Assembly (NCBI GenBank): GCA_013176395.1
Contig: JABMLP010000014.1
Span: forward strand, 1,240,001-1,304,000
DNA length: 64,000 nt
Direction of reading: 5' to 3'
DNA from: Venturia oleaginea
Taxonomy: Eukaryota; Ascomycota; Dothideomycetes; Venturiales; Venturiaceae
Positions 52,251 to 63,005 of the stretch are shown here, one piece after another; position 1 is the stretch's first letter; every line of letters begins with the position of its first letter. The notes beneath the pieces are model-generated. The model saw only the letters and a list, made by a program, of their open reading frames with translations, ran no database searches and was not told the DNA's origin. Both the position numbers and the translations under genes were made by a program.

Positions 52251-54271
52251 CTACTTCCCCCTAGCATACGCAGGAACCTCCTCCCCGGCTTTCCAGAAAT
52301 ACTTGGCCCCGGGGTGACTATCAGGTAACCTATTCTGCCCCTCCTTTCCCAGATAGTTTTCTCGCAGTGTACCGCCGGGGACTGCGTAATCGGCCCAGAA
52401 CACGCCTCTTTTGCGGAGTTCGGGGAGGAGGTGGGTGATTATATCTTCGAAGGTGCCGGGTACGGTTGCGTAGCTGAACTGGTGGTTGGGGGTTGGGTTA
52501 GTGTATATATATATATATATATATACATACAGTCTGATGGAGCGATGACATAAGTGGGAAAACTGGAGTTTGGGGGAAAAAGAAAGAAGCGCTCTTACTC
52601 ACATTAAACCCATCAACACCCGTAACATCAACCCACCTTTCCAACTCATCAGCCACACTCACCGGACCCCCAATAATCTTCGGCCCATTCCCCCCAAGTA
52701 CCAGATACTCAGCGATCGTCTTCTTATTCCACACCTGTCCGCCTAGCGGATCCGCAGCAGCCCAATGATTAACCATACTCCTCACAGCAGGCGGCGCGGA
52801 ATCTAAGAAGCGAAAATCCTCATCGTCAGAGTATGCAGAGAGGTCGTACCCAGACCAGCCCCCGAAAAGCGCAAGAGCACCCTCTGTATCGCCATACGCC
52901 GCCACCTCTGCGAATTTCGCCCATGCCTCTTCATCCGTCGCTGCAACGATGACGAGGACACCTGCTACAATTTTTAAATCTTCTGCGTTCCTACCCAGTG
53001 AAGCTGCTGTTGAACGGATTGAAGAGACGGAGGGAGCAACAAGTTCAGGCGTATGCCCATTCAAAAAAACAGCCTCAGCATGCTCCGCTGCAAACTCCCG
53101 CCCCTTCCCACTCGTCCCCGCCTGAAACAGAAAAGGCGTCCGTTGCGGACTCGGTTCGCAAAGATGCGGTCCCGGAACCGAAAAATGCTTACCAACATGA
53201 TTAATCTGTCGAACAGCTTTAGGATCAGCATAAGCATGACTACCAACCAGGTTTACAGCGTCGTCGCGCCAACTCGCTTCCCAGAGTTTGTAGACGACGT
53301 CGAGGTATTCGTGGGCGATGTTGTAGCGTTCGTCGTGGGGGATTTGGGTGGGCAGGGCGAAGTTTCGGGCGGCAGAGTCGAGGTAGGATGTTACTATGTT
53401 CCAGCCTACCCTGCCGTTGGAGAGGTGGTCTACTGTGCTGAAGTGTCTGGCGAGGGAGTAGGGGGGTTCGTAGGTTGTTGATGCCGTTATTCCGAAGCCG
53501 ATTGTCTTGGTTGCTGCTGCCACTTTTTTTTTCAAAATTCTCTCGTCAGTTTTCTATTATGATGATTATTTTGGTTGTGGATGGGGAAAGATGGATGCTT
53601 CATCATCTCGGCGTCAGAGGATGTAGAATCGAGACTGGTGTTTACAAAGTCCAAGCCGAGATCAACATTGATAGGGATCTGACAAAGTTCGTTACTCGCC
53701 AGGAATCTTCCAATGTTGAGCTAGACCTGAAAGAAGGCTGCCTTATTCGAAGAGGGCCTGGTGGCTGATAACAGCAGGAGAAGCGATCAATCAAACGACC
53801 GTGGAAGTACATACAAGCAGCAACACCATACAAAGGATCATGAATAGGAAACTGCGCCCCAGCAGGAATCGTCGGTCCCAAATTCGCAGGTCCCTTATAA
53901 ACATCATACCCCCCCAACACATCCGCAAAGAAAATGGCATGGAACTTCGAAGCCTCCAGTTTCTGCGCCAACGCGATCCAGGATTTGATGTCGTTGTATC
54001 TGTGGTTTCGATTATCGGGGTGTTTGTGGAGGCCTGGGTTTAGGTGGCAGGGCGATTGCATCGCGAAGGCGTTAATGATCCATTGTTTCTTTTCTTTCTT
54101 GACTTCGTCGGCTTGGAGTCGAGATTTCTTTGGGGTGGTTGGTGGTGTTGTGGCGCTGGTTGTTTTACGTTTCCCGTTTGTTGTTCCGTTTTCCTTTCCG
54201 TTTGTGCTATGCTCTTTCGATTTCGCGGCGTCGAGAATCGCACTCCTCGTTCCTTCATGTCCTTTTGTCAT
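52251..54271 (-). CDS. FMN-dependent monooxygenase, NtaA/SnaA/DszA type (534 aa)
   Basis: Three minus-strand exons: 54271-53815, 53522-52603 and 52478-52251. The first intron is 292 bp (GTATGT ... CTGAC ... AAG), and the second contains a (TA)n tract. The luciferase-like TIM barrel has the family landmarks: NAFAMQSPCH at the first strand, FFADVLGGYDVY, GFGITASTTYEPPY, GRVGWNIVTSY, FQAGTSGKGREFAAEHAEAVF and DGFNVFSY. These enzymes use FMNH2 delivered by a partner reductase to oxidise substrates such as nitrilotriacetate, sulfones or pristinamycin precursors. About 60 extra basic, Ser/Thr-rich residues precede the catalytic part, an unusual extension. It is divergently transcribed from the Baeyer-Villiger-type gene. 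Substrate unknown. Confidence 0.88.
52503..52525. repeat. (TA)n microsatellite in intron 2 of the FMN monooxygenase
   Basis: About 11 TA units within the 124-bp intron (52479-52602), close to its acceptor. Confidence 0.9.
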
Positions 54272-54702
54272 TTTCTAGTTTGTTGTTTGATTTCTCATGT
54301 TCTACTGAAATTCTGCTTGCGGATGTCGTAGTCTTCAATCCAGCTCCGCTTCTCGCAATGCAGCGATTTCGTTGTTGCCGTCTATAGCAAGGTACATCGC
54401 AGCACCATCGCGATAACACCATTGAAGGTGGAGGTTCGCTTGCCCTCCTCCGTAATTTTTGGTGTTGAGATCGTATCGCGTCATCTCGCATCCATTTGAT
54501 GTGATCTTGCACGTGATTCTCCACGATAGGCAATTCGGACTTCAGCGCTTTCGGTATTGCGTGAGATGGTGAATGAGATTCGCCAGCGATAAAGCTCTGC
54601 CTTTACTTTTTAGAATCTGTTACCATGATCTTTGCAAAACGTCTCTCGAAACTCATCTTCGATTGCTTCAATTTTTATTATCCGATTATTTAGCGTGGTA
54701 TC
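54272..54702. promoter_or_regulatory. Shared divergent promoter of two monooxygenase genes
   Basis: 431 bp between the two start codons. No other gene inside. Its size is compatible with a bidirectional promoter; I could not single out a known binding motif. Confidence 0.5.
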
Positions 54703-56597
54703 ATGGGGGATCATACTCCATTCCCGGCGGCGCGAGTTGCACCGTCTTTTGAGATTGAAGATCATCCAATCGATGTGACAGAAAAGCTTCGAGTGAGTCA
54801 GACCGGTAATTCTCGAGCAATGCTCAAGTGTTGACTGGGCAAACAGGTTGCAGTGATCGGGGCGGGAATGGCGGGGGTAACTGCAGGAATTTTACTGCCC
54901 ATCAAAGTTCCTGGCATTGAATTGACTATATTTGAGAAGAACAAAGATGTGGTGAGTGTTCTCTTTGTGATTACCCTTCGATTTGGGAAATGGTCAATTG
55001 ATTGCTTCCATAAGGGGGGAACATGGTTCGAAAATGTGTACCCAGGCGTGCGGTCAGTAACTCCTCATGAATCTAAGCGTACCTATGACTTAATTCACGT
55101 CACAGATGTGATATTCCTGCGCACGTATATCAGAGCACATTCGACCCAAACACTCGATGGACAGAAGAATATGCTCAAGGCCGCGAGATTCGAGATTACT
55201 GGCAAGGTCTTGCACGCAAGCATGGCGTCTACGACCTTCTTCACCTCGGTACGAAAGTAACCAAAGCGGAATGGGATCCTAGTGTTTCACAATGGAAAGT
55301 CGGACTCCAAGGTGTCGACAGTGGCATCGATAGAGAAGAAAAGTTCGATGTTGTGATCACAGCTATTGGCCGGTTCAATGCCTGGAAGTTGCCACAGATC
55401 ACAGATATCGAGAAGTACGAAGGACATATTCGTCACAACAGCAATTGGGACGTGTCCTTCGATCCGGCTGGGAAAAGCATTGCTGTGATCGGTAATGGCG
55501 CCAGCGGAATTCAAGTCCTTCCGAATCTGCAGAAGATTGCAAAGCACATTGACCATTATGCGCGAAACCCAACCTGGTTGGCTGATTCATTCGCAGGAGA
55601 AGGCGGAGGCAGGCAATTGGACGCCAACCTCTACCCGGACGAGCTCTTGAAGTCATGGGAAGATCCGGAGGAGTACCTGAAGTTTCGCAAGGAATTTGAA
55701 GGCAGATTTTACAGGAACTTCCATGGAATCTTCCGAGGATCCGATAAGAATGAGACGTTGCGTAAAAAGTACCAGACCTTGATGGCAGAACGGCTAGCGA
55801 AGAAGCCGGAACTGTATGAAGAACTCATTCCAGATTTCTCGCCCAATTGCAGGCGTCTGACACCGGGACCTGGATATCTCGAAGCGTTGACGGAAGATAA
55901 TGTTAGCTTGATACGCAATCCAATTGCGAGATTCATCAAGGATGGTATCGTGGATTCCAACGGCATTGAGAGGAAGGTCGATGCGGTAATCTGCTGCACT
56001 GGAGCCAACACGGATATGCTCCCTCCATTCCCAATCACGGTACCAGGCTTTGGTAGTCTGCAAGAGTCGTGGAAACCAGACCCTTACACATACCTGGGAG
56101 TCAGCACACCCTCGTTCCCAAACCTACTGTTCATCCAAGGCCCCAATGGAACTGGCCACTCAGGCACAATCCCGAACCAGATGGAGACACAAGCGACATA
56201 TGTTGCGCAACTGCTCCGAAAAGTGATGCAGCAGCGAATTAAGACGTTTGAAGCTTCCAAGGCGGCAGCTGATGACTTCCTCGCTTATAGCGATGCATTC
56301 TTTGCAAAAACGGTGTGGACAGAAAATTGCAGCTCATGGGCAAATAGTGGACGTCCAGGAGCTAGGATTCATGGGCATTGGCCTGGCAGTGCTTCACACC
56401 TCAACAACGTGCGGAGAAATCCGCGGTGGGAGGACTGGGAGTGGACTTACAAGTCATCGAGCGGCAACCGATTTGCTTATTTCGGAAATGGTTGGACCAG
56501 CAAGGAACTGTTGGAGGAATCGGACCTGACTCCGTATTTGAAGGCACCAGGGCAGATTGATTTGAGGTTGTACCATGAGGAGTGGTTTGTTCTATAG
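54703..56597 (+). CDS. Flavin monooxygenase, Baeyer-Villiger type (574 aa)
   Basis: Four exons: 54703-54792, 54847-54951, 55015-55052 and 55106-56597, total 575 codons in frame. Intron donors are GTGAGT, GTGAGT and GTCAGT. FAD-binding GAGMAG at about residues 35-40; GGTW and the CDIP motif across the third junction; NADPH-binding GNGASG at about 207. The Baeyer-Villiger fingerprint appears as YEGHIRHNSNW at about 182, with Tyr in place of the usual Phe. A late ATG motif (CCTGANTD) and GPNG follow. Length is usual for class B flavin monooxygenases, which insert oxygen into ketones using NADPH. Head-to-head with an FMN-dependent monooxygenase, suggesting joint control. Substrate unknown. Confidence 0.9.
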
Positions 56598-57536
56598 ATG
56601 TGCTGATTCATTGATGAGGGCCAGGATTTTGCGCCTCTCTCGTGAATTGTCATGTAGACTCCTTCACAAATTTACAACGCAACTTGATCTCCATCCTCCT
56701 TCGAGCCAGCTGACTTGGTATCGACGCAGAGGTTTCATTGGCTGTTTGAAGCGCACCTGGAGAGCTGTGGAGAGAAGAGAGGGAGGAGTGCTGTGTGTGT
56801 AACCAATCATCGAGCTCTGTTGGTAGGGAGCAGAGAGTACTGGGGTCTGGCGAAAGAAAGTCGCAAAGCTACGTTCGTTTATTGCGTGGAACTATCCCAG
56901 TAGCCGAAGGGCTGAAGTAAGGACTTAGGGCGCCAGAGGATGGAAGAAGTAAGGGTATTTACCCCTGACTTTGAGCTTGCCTTATTCTAAATACTGCGCC
57001 TGCGGATAGCGCCTGTCGCCAGCTGAACTAGGTTCTGGCGGTAATGGCCTCTCCTGGCCCCTCCAACAACTCCAGTCAGGTGCTTTGTGTACCCTTTCAA
57101 TGTGCATCCATCCGCACCTGTTGCACGACGCGTATCCATGACTGCTCACCTCCACCGATATTCCTGCATCCACAAGGACCTCTGCATTCCACGCCGTGAT
57201 TTCGTACCTGCCTGCTCTGCGCCCTGATTGGAGCCTCAAATTCCCGAGAGATAGGTCCCGGCCAGCCAAGCTTTCTCGGCCTCTCCAAACCAATCCATTC
57301 GCTTCAATCTTCGTCCAACAGAAGTACTCAAATCCGGAATCACCATACATTCCATACGAAACGGGATTTCTCAATGGATCGCTTCCAACATATCACCCGT
57401 TTGGCGAGAGAGCCGGACCGTACGCTGCCGAAGTCAGTATAATAGCCTGGCAATGGTACTCCAGTCTATGCTTTTCTGGTCTCGCTGAACCCACGCTTTT
57501 CAGTCTTTCGCTCAGAAATCAATTGAAGCGTCCAAG
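56598..57536. other. Intergenic, no gene supported
   Basis: Opposed open frames at 56982-57374 (minus) and 57196-57540 (plus) overlap each other; neither has a recognisable domain. The last 100 bp is the leader of the next gene. Confidence 0.45.
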
Positions 57537-58734
57537 ATGAGGTTCCCTCCTGCCGACGTCTTGGCCAAGTGGCCACGGCCCAATTACAAGGACCCAGTCA
57601 CTCGTGGACCTGCTATTATGGTTGTTGAACTCACAATCCTTCCGCTTGCTTTGGCATGTGTCGCCCTTCGTCTGTGGATCCGGATAAGGTGGCTTCGTAA
57701 GAGTTGGTGGGATGACTGGCTCATGCTGATCGCCGCTTTCTGGTCTATTGGTACTACCTGTATTGTCATATTGGGTACTTCACTCTCAGTACGGCCTTCA
57801 ATCTCGCTCTAACATCTAGCAGCCACGCAAAAGTTTGGATGGGATAAGCACCTCTGGGATCTTCCGATGCCAATGATGGAAAAGGGCAGACAAGTTTGTT
57901 CATGCTCATCGCAATTCACATGTCGTACTAACCAAAACCAGGCTTCAATGGCCGGTCAATCACTGTTTGTCCTTGCTTCGACCTTCGTCAAAGTTTCTAT
58001 CCTCGTCAGCTATCTAAGAATCGCTCCGGAAAAGACAATCTTTAGGAGGCTTATATGGGTCACGTTCATCATCGTAGTGTTGGCTGGCGTCGTTTTTTTT
58101 GCTCTACTTTGGACACAGTGCTTGTAAGTTGGTAATCAATCCACGCGAAAAACATTGTGCTAACTCGTCCAGTCCAATCAGCAGTTATTGGAATCTCTTC
58201 GCCCCAGCGCGCGACTGCATCGCAGAAGGACCTCCACTCGTCGTCCAAACCATTGTGAACGTCTTCACAGACTTCGCCATCTACGTCCTCCCAATGCCCA
58301 CCCTCTTCCACCTCAAGCTCCCATCGGCGCAACGAATCGGTCTCATGATACTATTTGGCTTTGGTGGTATAATAGTTGTGGCAGGGAGTTTCAGGGCGTA
58401 CTGGGTACACGAAGTACTCTTCGGCACATACGACGTAACCTGGGAAGGCTTCAACTTATGGGTGTGGACAGCAGTCGAGACAAACGTCGGAGTCATCTGT
58501 GGATGTATTCCTGCACTAAAGCCATTGCTGTTTAGGACGAGATCCGCAGGATCATCTTATGCTTTGGGTTCTGTGGGCAAGCAGAACTCACATGTTAGTG
58601 GGGATATGGAGTTGGATTCCCAAGCATTAACGACGATAGACTCGGAACCGTCCGTTGCGCCGCCCTATGAGGCGAGACCGGATTCTGCCATACGAAGTTT
58701 CGATTTAGAAAAGGGGAAACCTGTTTCTGGGTAG
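57537..58734 (+). CDS. Fungal 7-TM rhodopsin-like integral membrane protein (350 aa)
   Basis: Four exons: 57537-57774, 57823-57893, 57942-58123 and 58173-58734, 351 codons in frame, introns with CTAAC branch sites. Seven hydrophobic segments are visible, beginning with [19 protein letters not shown]. The DDWLM motif after the first helix ([10 protein letters not shown]), CF-x-x-SYWNLF, and the [12 protein letters not shown] turn with [13 protein letters not shown] mark the large fungal rhodopsin-like/PTH11-related group. The Cys-rich CFEM domain of PTH11 itself is absent. The cytosolic tail is about 80 residues, acidic and Ser-rich. Such proteins are numerous in filamentous ascomycetes; few have known ligands. 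Confidence 0.85.
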
Positions 58735-59101
58735 CTGCCTTGAGGTGTATATAGAATTTCCGACTTAATTCTCATCTGCCCATTTAATTTTACATAAATT
58801 TACCATCTATGGATATCTACTTTTCCAGTCGTAATGGTCGTCGCTGAGTGATTCTCTACACACTGTTGCGCTCATCTGGTCTCTGCCGATTTCTCAAAGC
58901 TCAGTTTTTGTTTACGCGTATCCCTGCTCGACGCGATATGAATGATCAACGTGTGATGATACCGTTTAACTGTCGAAAGGGACCCTTGTTACAGGGGTGG
59001 CATCGATTGAGTTTGATGGCAGAAACGTGATACTTTTACGCATGGATGAAATTTGTGTGGAGAATGATCCCTGTATCAATTGTCACTTTCGATAGCTAAT
59101 A
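58735..59101. other. Intergenic, no gene seen
   Basis: 3' flank of the 7-TM gene up to the TA target (59100-59101) of the next pogo derivative. Confidence 0.5.
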
Positions 59102-60216
59102 ACGTGTTTCACCACCGAGTCGCCAACCCCACCGAGTCGCCACCCCAACCCAACCAAAACACCTATGCGACAACTACACGTAATGTCACGACAACGCCTA
59201 CTTCAAACATCTTATACTGAAGGTGATTTACAGCTTGCTATCCAAGACATCAATTCTCAGCAAATTCAAAGTAGTAGCCGCGCTGCAGCAATCTACAAAG
59301 TCCCTCGAAGAACGCTCGTGGACCGACGCGCTGGAAAACGCCCCCGACGCGACTGCGAGCCAAACGCAAAGCGCCTTACAAAGCTAGAGGAGGAGGTTAT
59401 CGTAAAGCGTGTTCTTGAGGAGTCTGTACGCGGTATACCCTCCTCAAAGGCAGACGTACGAGATATGGCTGATAAACTGCTAAGAGAGCGTGGTGGAGGG
59501 GCTGTTGGCAAGAATTGGGTTGATAGGTTTATCCAGCGTACTCCTGAGCTGCGAACGCGATGGAGCCGTCCGTATGATCGCCAGCGAGCTGCCTGCGAGG
59601 ACCCGGCGGTTATCCAGCCCTGGTTTACGCTGGTTCAGAATACGAAGGCAAAGTATGGTATTCTAGATGAGGATACATACAACGAGATGGAGGCGCAATC
59701 AATACCAATTCAAAACCGTATGAAAATCCATCAAGGGTCTCCAGCAAGTTCTCTTGATGAGCAGATCAAGCAGCTGAGTAAGGGTGCTCAGCAGATAGCT
59801 CATAATATGGTATTAATGCAGAAGAAAATTGACCGCCTTCAAGACGCAGTCAAAGCCTCAACAAAGCGCCGGAGTCGCAAGCGACGCTACTTACAAGTAG
59901 AGGAGACCTTAACAGTTGGTGAGGTAACTGACTTATTTACTGCAACAGTGGTTAATAGTTGTGACGAAGGTGATAGACCGTTAAAGAGGGTACGCGCAGA
60001 GAGGCACTGCGGGCATTGCGGCAAGACTGGGTATAACTCTCGAACCTGTAAGGCAGAAATAGAGGACATAGATAATAATAGTGCTTCCAAAGAATAGAGT
60101 ACTGTTACGTATAGACTAATATTTTGTTGTAGTATTGCGCTGTATCGCTGCGAAGGCGTTTTGGTGATGGTGGGGTGGCGACTCGGTGGGGTTGGCGATT
60201 CGGTGGTGAAACACGT
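59102..60216 (+). mobile_element. pogo deletion derivative 2 (1115 bp, TIRs and TA duplication intact)
   Basis: Ends ACGTGTTTCACCACCGAGTC and its complement (one mismatch, GATTCGG), subterminal repeat CACCGAGTCGCCA, TA on both sides. The first 13 bp equal those of derivative 1 at 32594. The internal frame again lacks the catalytic domain. Confidence 0.93.
59165..60097 (+). CDS. DNA-binding remnant of pogo transposase with a C-terminal CCHC (310 aa)
   Basis: Open for 310 codons. psq-type helix-turn-helix at about residues 18-55; CENP-B-type region at about 65-165, with GKNWVDRFIQR and CEDPAVIQPWF. It breaks off at KYGILDEDTYNE, the point where the first catalytic Asp motif should follow. It continues directly into the C-terminal helices (EQIKQLSKGAQQIA...), a basic patch and a CCHC-like finger CGHCGKTGYNSRTC. 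So the DDE core is deleted in frame. The deletion starts a little later than in the 32.7-kb derivative, so the two arose independently. A DNA-binding protein without cutting activity is the expected product. Confidence 0.78.
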   Translation: MRQLHVMSRQRLLQTSYTEGDLQLAIQDINSQQIQSSSRAAAIYKVPRRTLVDRRAGKRPRRDCEPNAKRLTKLEEEVIVKRVLEESVRGIPSSKADVRDMADKLLRERGGGAVGKNWVDRFIQRTPELRTRWSRPYDRQRAACEDPAVIQPWFTLVQNTKAKYGILDEDTYNEMEAQSIPIQNRMKIHQGSPASSLDEQIKQLSKGAQQIAHNMVLMQKKIDRLQDAVKASTKRRSRKRRYLQVEETLTVGEVTDLFTATVVNSCDEGDRPLKRVRAERHCGHCGKTGYNSRTCKAEIEDIDNNSASKE

Positions 60217-60846
60217 TACGGTATTGTTAACGCAAGAATGATGCGCAATCGCAAACCTTTGGGAATTACCATGTCCCTTGCGGGAAGATTCTATCCATAC
60301 ACGCGCAGACTCAAGAACGACCGTAGGAAACAAGGAATATTGAGTTTGTTCTACAGTCAGACCTAGAAGTACCTAGCTTATTCCTAAAAATACTCCGCAA
60401 TAGCAGTCTAGTCTAGGCGCACGATTCTCACGCGTTTGCACATCATTTTTACCAGCACAAGCTTAATACGTGCGCGAAGACCGAATCTTGAAAATGGACG
60501 ACATGTCCTCGTTCTTCTTCTGTCCCTGCAACGGGATTGGCCATGAACACAATGACCGAAATCGTGTTCCACGACATCGGAGAATATTGTTTTGCATTTG
60601 TACCTATCCTTTCGTATGCGGACAATTATCCGTGTCTTTACTTCCGCTTTGACGGCACGGATCTCACCATCAAGGCAAAAAGCGATGGCTTCAATCTCAC
60701 AATATATGTATGCATTGAGACGATGGCGAAGAATAAGAAGATCGTACATTAAAGCGATACTAGCGAGGCGTGGTTCGAAACACCTAATCTATCTTACAAG
60801 CTCGAAGCCCCCTGAAAATCCCTCACGACATGAGGAATAGAAATCC
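60217..60846. other. Intergenic, no gene supported
   Basis: Overlapping short frames at 60408-60840 on both strands without domains. Confidence 0.45.
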
Positions 60847-61294
60847 TCAATTGTTGTAATCGATACCTTTATGGGGGCTAAAGCACCTGCTCGCCATCTT
60901 GTCACCCGGCGGATTACCGCAAAGCTTAGACATCTCATCACCTCCGATAAAGCCATCTTCTTCTTGTCCATACACTTCAGCATACACGTAGCAGCCTACC
61001 AGAATTAGTACCGGTAAGACGTAGTAGAATAGATGTGTCTTACCTTGGCAATTGAATGGGGCCCCTTGGGATTTATTCCAGGTCTTGCCCGTCATTTGCC
61101 AGCGTCTATGGCCGATGATGTCCTTTGTTTTTCCGGCGTCGCAAGCCTTCGACGTCGTGGTATAACAGCAGCAGAGGCGATGTTTGTTGGCGTGTGCCGT
61201 TGGGATGCTGGAAACTGTTAGGTACAAAGATGATGGGAGATAGGTAGAGTCTATCTTACCATATAAGTAAACTGAGGGCAATAGAGAGCTTCAT
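60847..61294 (-). CDS. Small secreted cysteine-rich protein with a split signal peptide (115 aa)
   Basis: Three minus-strand exons: 61294-61260, 61207-61044 and 60995-60847, 116 codons in frame. Intron 1 (GTAAGA ... CCAG) splits the signal peptide (MKLSIALSLLI/CIPTAHA); a nearer AACAG acceptor would break the frame. Intron 2 has GTAAGA ... ACTAAT ... TAG. The mature protein of about 97 residues starts NKHRLCCCY and has eight cysteines in all (CCC, KACD, FNC, GCY, KLC, RCF). No known family. Likely secreted and disulfide-bonded. It lies between a pogo derivative and a Tc1 element, and shares gene architecture with the 20.97-kb gene. Confidence 0.7.
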
Positions 61295-61396
61295 TATAAT
61301 TTTAGAATGAGTGCTAAGATTAAGAGATGAGCTTGGATTTGACTGAACAATCCTGGGGAGAGGGAGATCGTAGACTCTTCTCCTCAGGTTTAAGTA

Positions 61397-63005
61397 TTGT
61401 GGTTTGCGAGACGACGGGGACGATTTCGAAAAATGTCGAGTCGAATCTGAGAGGGCTCCACAGCTTCACTAGGCTTAACACTGCAGCTAAGAGGTATCCT
61501 AGAGTACTCCCCCTACTATTTTATATTAGATATACAGGTTTAGTAGTCAGACGACCCATCTTACAGTACTAGGGCAAAAGTTTCCGTACAATTAAGCGAA
61601 AACGCGAAATCTACACCTCTCATTTTTTAACACATTATCTTTTCACTACCATTATGCCACCTCAACGAAAGCCATTGACTCCTATAAACCCGCAGAGGCT
61701 TCCTAATCATCGTCTTACTCCATATCAACGCGGCAAAATTGATGCGCAGCGTGAAGCCGGGCTCGGTTTAGGCGCAATTGCGGCGCTACAAAAACTACCG
61801 CGTTCCACCATCCAATACAGCCTTGAAAAGGCCCCATTACGCCAGAATGGCGATTCCCTACCTTCCAGCGGCCGGCCACGCTCGTATACAGACCGAGATG
61901 AACGATCTCTGTTACGCATTATACGTACGCAGCCTAAGTTAACGTACGAGGAGGTCAAAAGACAGGCTTGCATCGATTTTTCGAAGGATACCATCAGGAG
62001 GATATTGAAAGAGTACGGAATCGCAAATTGGAGGTCTGCAAGGCGCCCTTTCCTCACACAGGTACATGCTGACGCCAGGAAGCTCTGGGCAGAGCAGCAC
62101 ATCTCGTGGAAAGCTGAAGATTGGGCGAAGATTATATGGTCTGACGAGTGCTCAGTTGAGCGAGGGACCGGCAAGGCAAGAACATGGTGTTTTCGCACAC
62201 CAGGACAAAAATGGGAGACCTCAATGATTGATACCTATAAGAAGGGTAAAGGAGTGTCTATCATGATTTGGGCATGCTTCTCTGGCCAAGTACGGCGCTC
62301 TGAATTGTACATTCTTAAGCGTGACCTAGAGAGCAAGCGTCAAGGCTACTCCACGAACTCGTATATCAAGTTACTCGACGAAATGCTACCTACAGTATAC
62401 GAACCGGGCCTTAAATTTATGCAGGATAACGCGCCTATCCACAAAGCCAAAAAGACTATAGTCTGGTTTAAGGAAAACCTCATTCCACTACAAGATGCGC
62501 CGCCCTACAGTCCTGATATGAACCCGATTGAAAACCTCTGGCGGAGGCTCAAGGAATTGGTCTACAAAGTGGAACCTATGATTGAACACGTTACTGGCGG
62601 TGTAGGCAATATACGAGAGGTTCTAGGAGAAGCACTTATTAAGGCCCGGCGGCTTATTGAACAACATTATTTTGATGCTGTACTTGAGTCAATGCCAAGG
62701 AGGGTTGAGGCATTACTGGCGGCAGATGGTTGGCACACAAAATACTAAATAGCTCACTGAATGGCTCATTTTGTAGCCCTGGTATTATTGTACATTATAC
62801 GAGAATATGAGCGAAAATGATCACGTTGAAAGCGCGATAATGTAATTACAAGAATCACCATTTTTTGAGCGATCTCGGCTGTACGGAAACTTGTGCGACC
62901 CTACTGTAATAGCCAGAATGTACAGAGTTGATATAGATACGGTGGAGATACTTAGAAATCTACTCGACATTTTTGAATTCGTGCCCGTTGTCTCGCAAAG
63001 CACAA
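61397..63005 (+). mobile_element. Tc1-type transposon, intact (about 1.6 kb)
   Basis: Inverted ends of about 46 bp with a few mismatches (TTGTGGTTTGCGAGAC at 61397; TTGTGCTTTGCGAGAC on the complement at 63005), flanked by TA. One uninterrupted transposase frame. Mismatches between the TIRs show some age. Confidence 0.88.
61654..62748 (+). CDS. Tc1-type DDE transposase (364 aa)
   Basis: Intact 364-codon frame. N-terminal homeodomain-like helix-turn-helix (about residues 20-60, TPYQRGKIDAQREAGLGLGA), a second HTH at about 90-135, then the DDE_3 catalytic domain. Catalytic acids: IIWSDECSVERG, FMQDNAPIHKA and the PDMNPIENLW block carrying the third acid (E), as in DD34E Tc1-like enzymes. No nonsense or frameshift seen. 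It would excise the element through its TIRs and insert at TA. Start ATG lies about 260 bp inside the element, leaving room for a promoter. Confidence 0.92.
   Translation: MPPQRKPLTPINPQRLPNHRLTPYQRGKIDAQREAGLGLGAIAALQKLPRSTIQYSLEKAPLRQNGDSLPSSGRPRSYTDRDERSLLRIIRTQPKLTYEEVKRQACIDFSKDTIRRILKEYGIANWRSARRPFLTQVHADARKLWAEQHISWKAEDWAKIIWSDECSVERGTGKARTWCFRTPGQKWETSMIDTYKKGKGVSIMIWACFSGQVRRSELYILKRDLESKRQGYSTNSYIKLLDEMLPTVYEPGLKFMQDNAPIHKAKKTIVWFKENLIPLQDAPPYSPDMNPIENLWRRLKELVYKVEPMIEHVTGGVGNIREVLGEALIKARRLIEQHYFDAVLESMPRRVEALLAADGWHTKY

Noticed and set aside
56982..57540. Opposed frames of 130 (minus) and 114 (plus) codons before the 7-TM gene
   Set aside because: They overlap each other antisense and neither shows a domain. 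The plus-strand one is the leader of the 57.5-kb gene.
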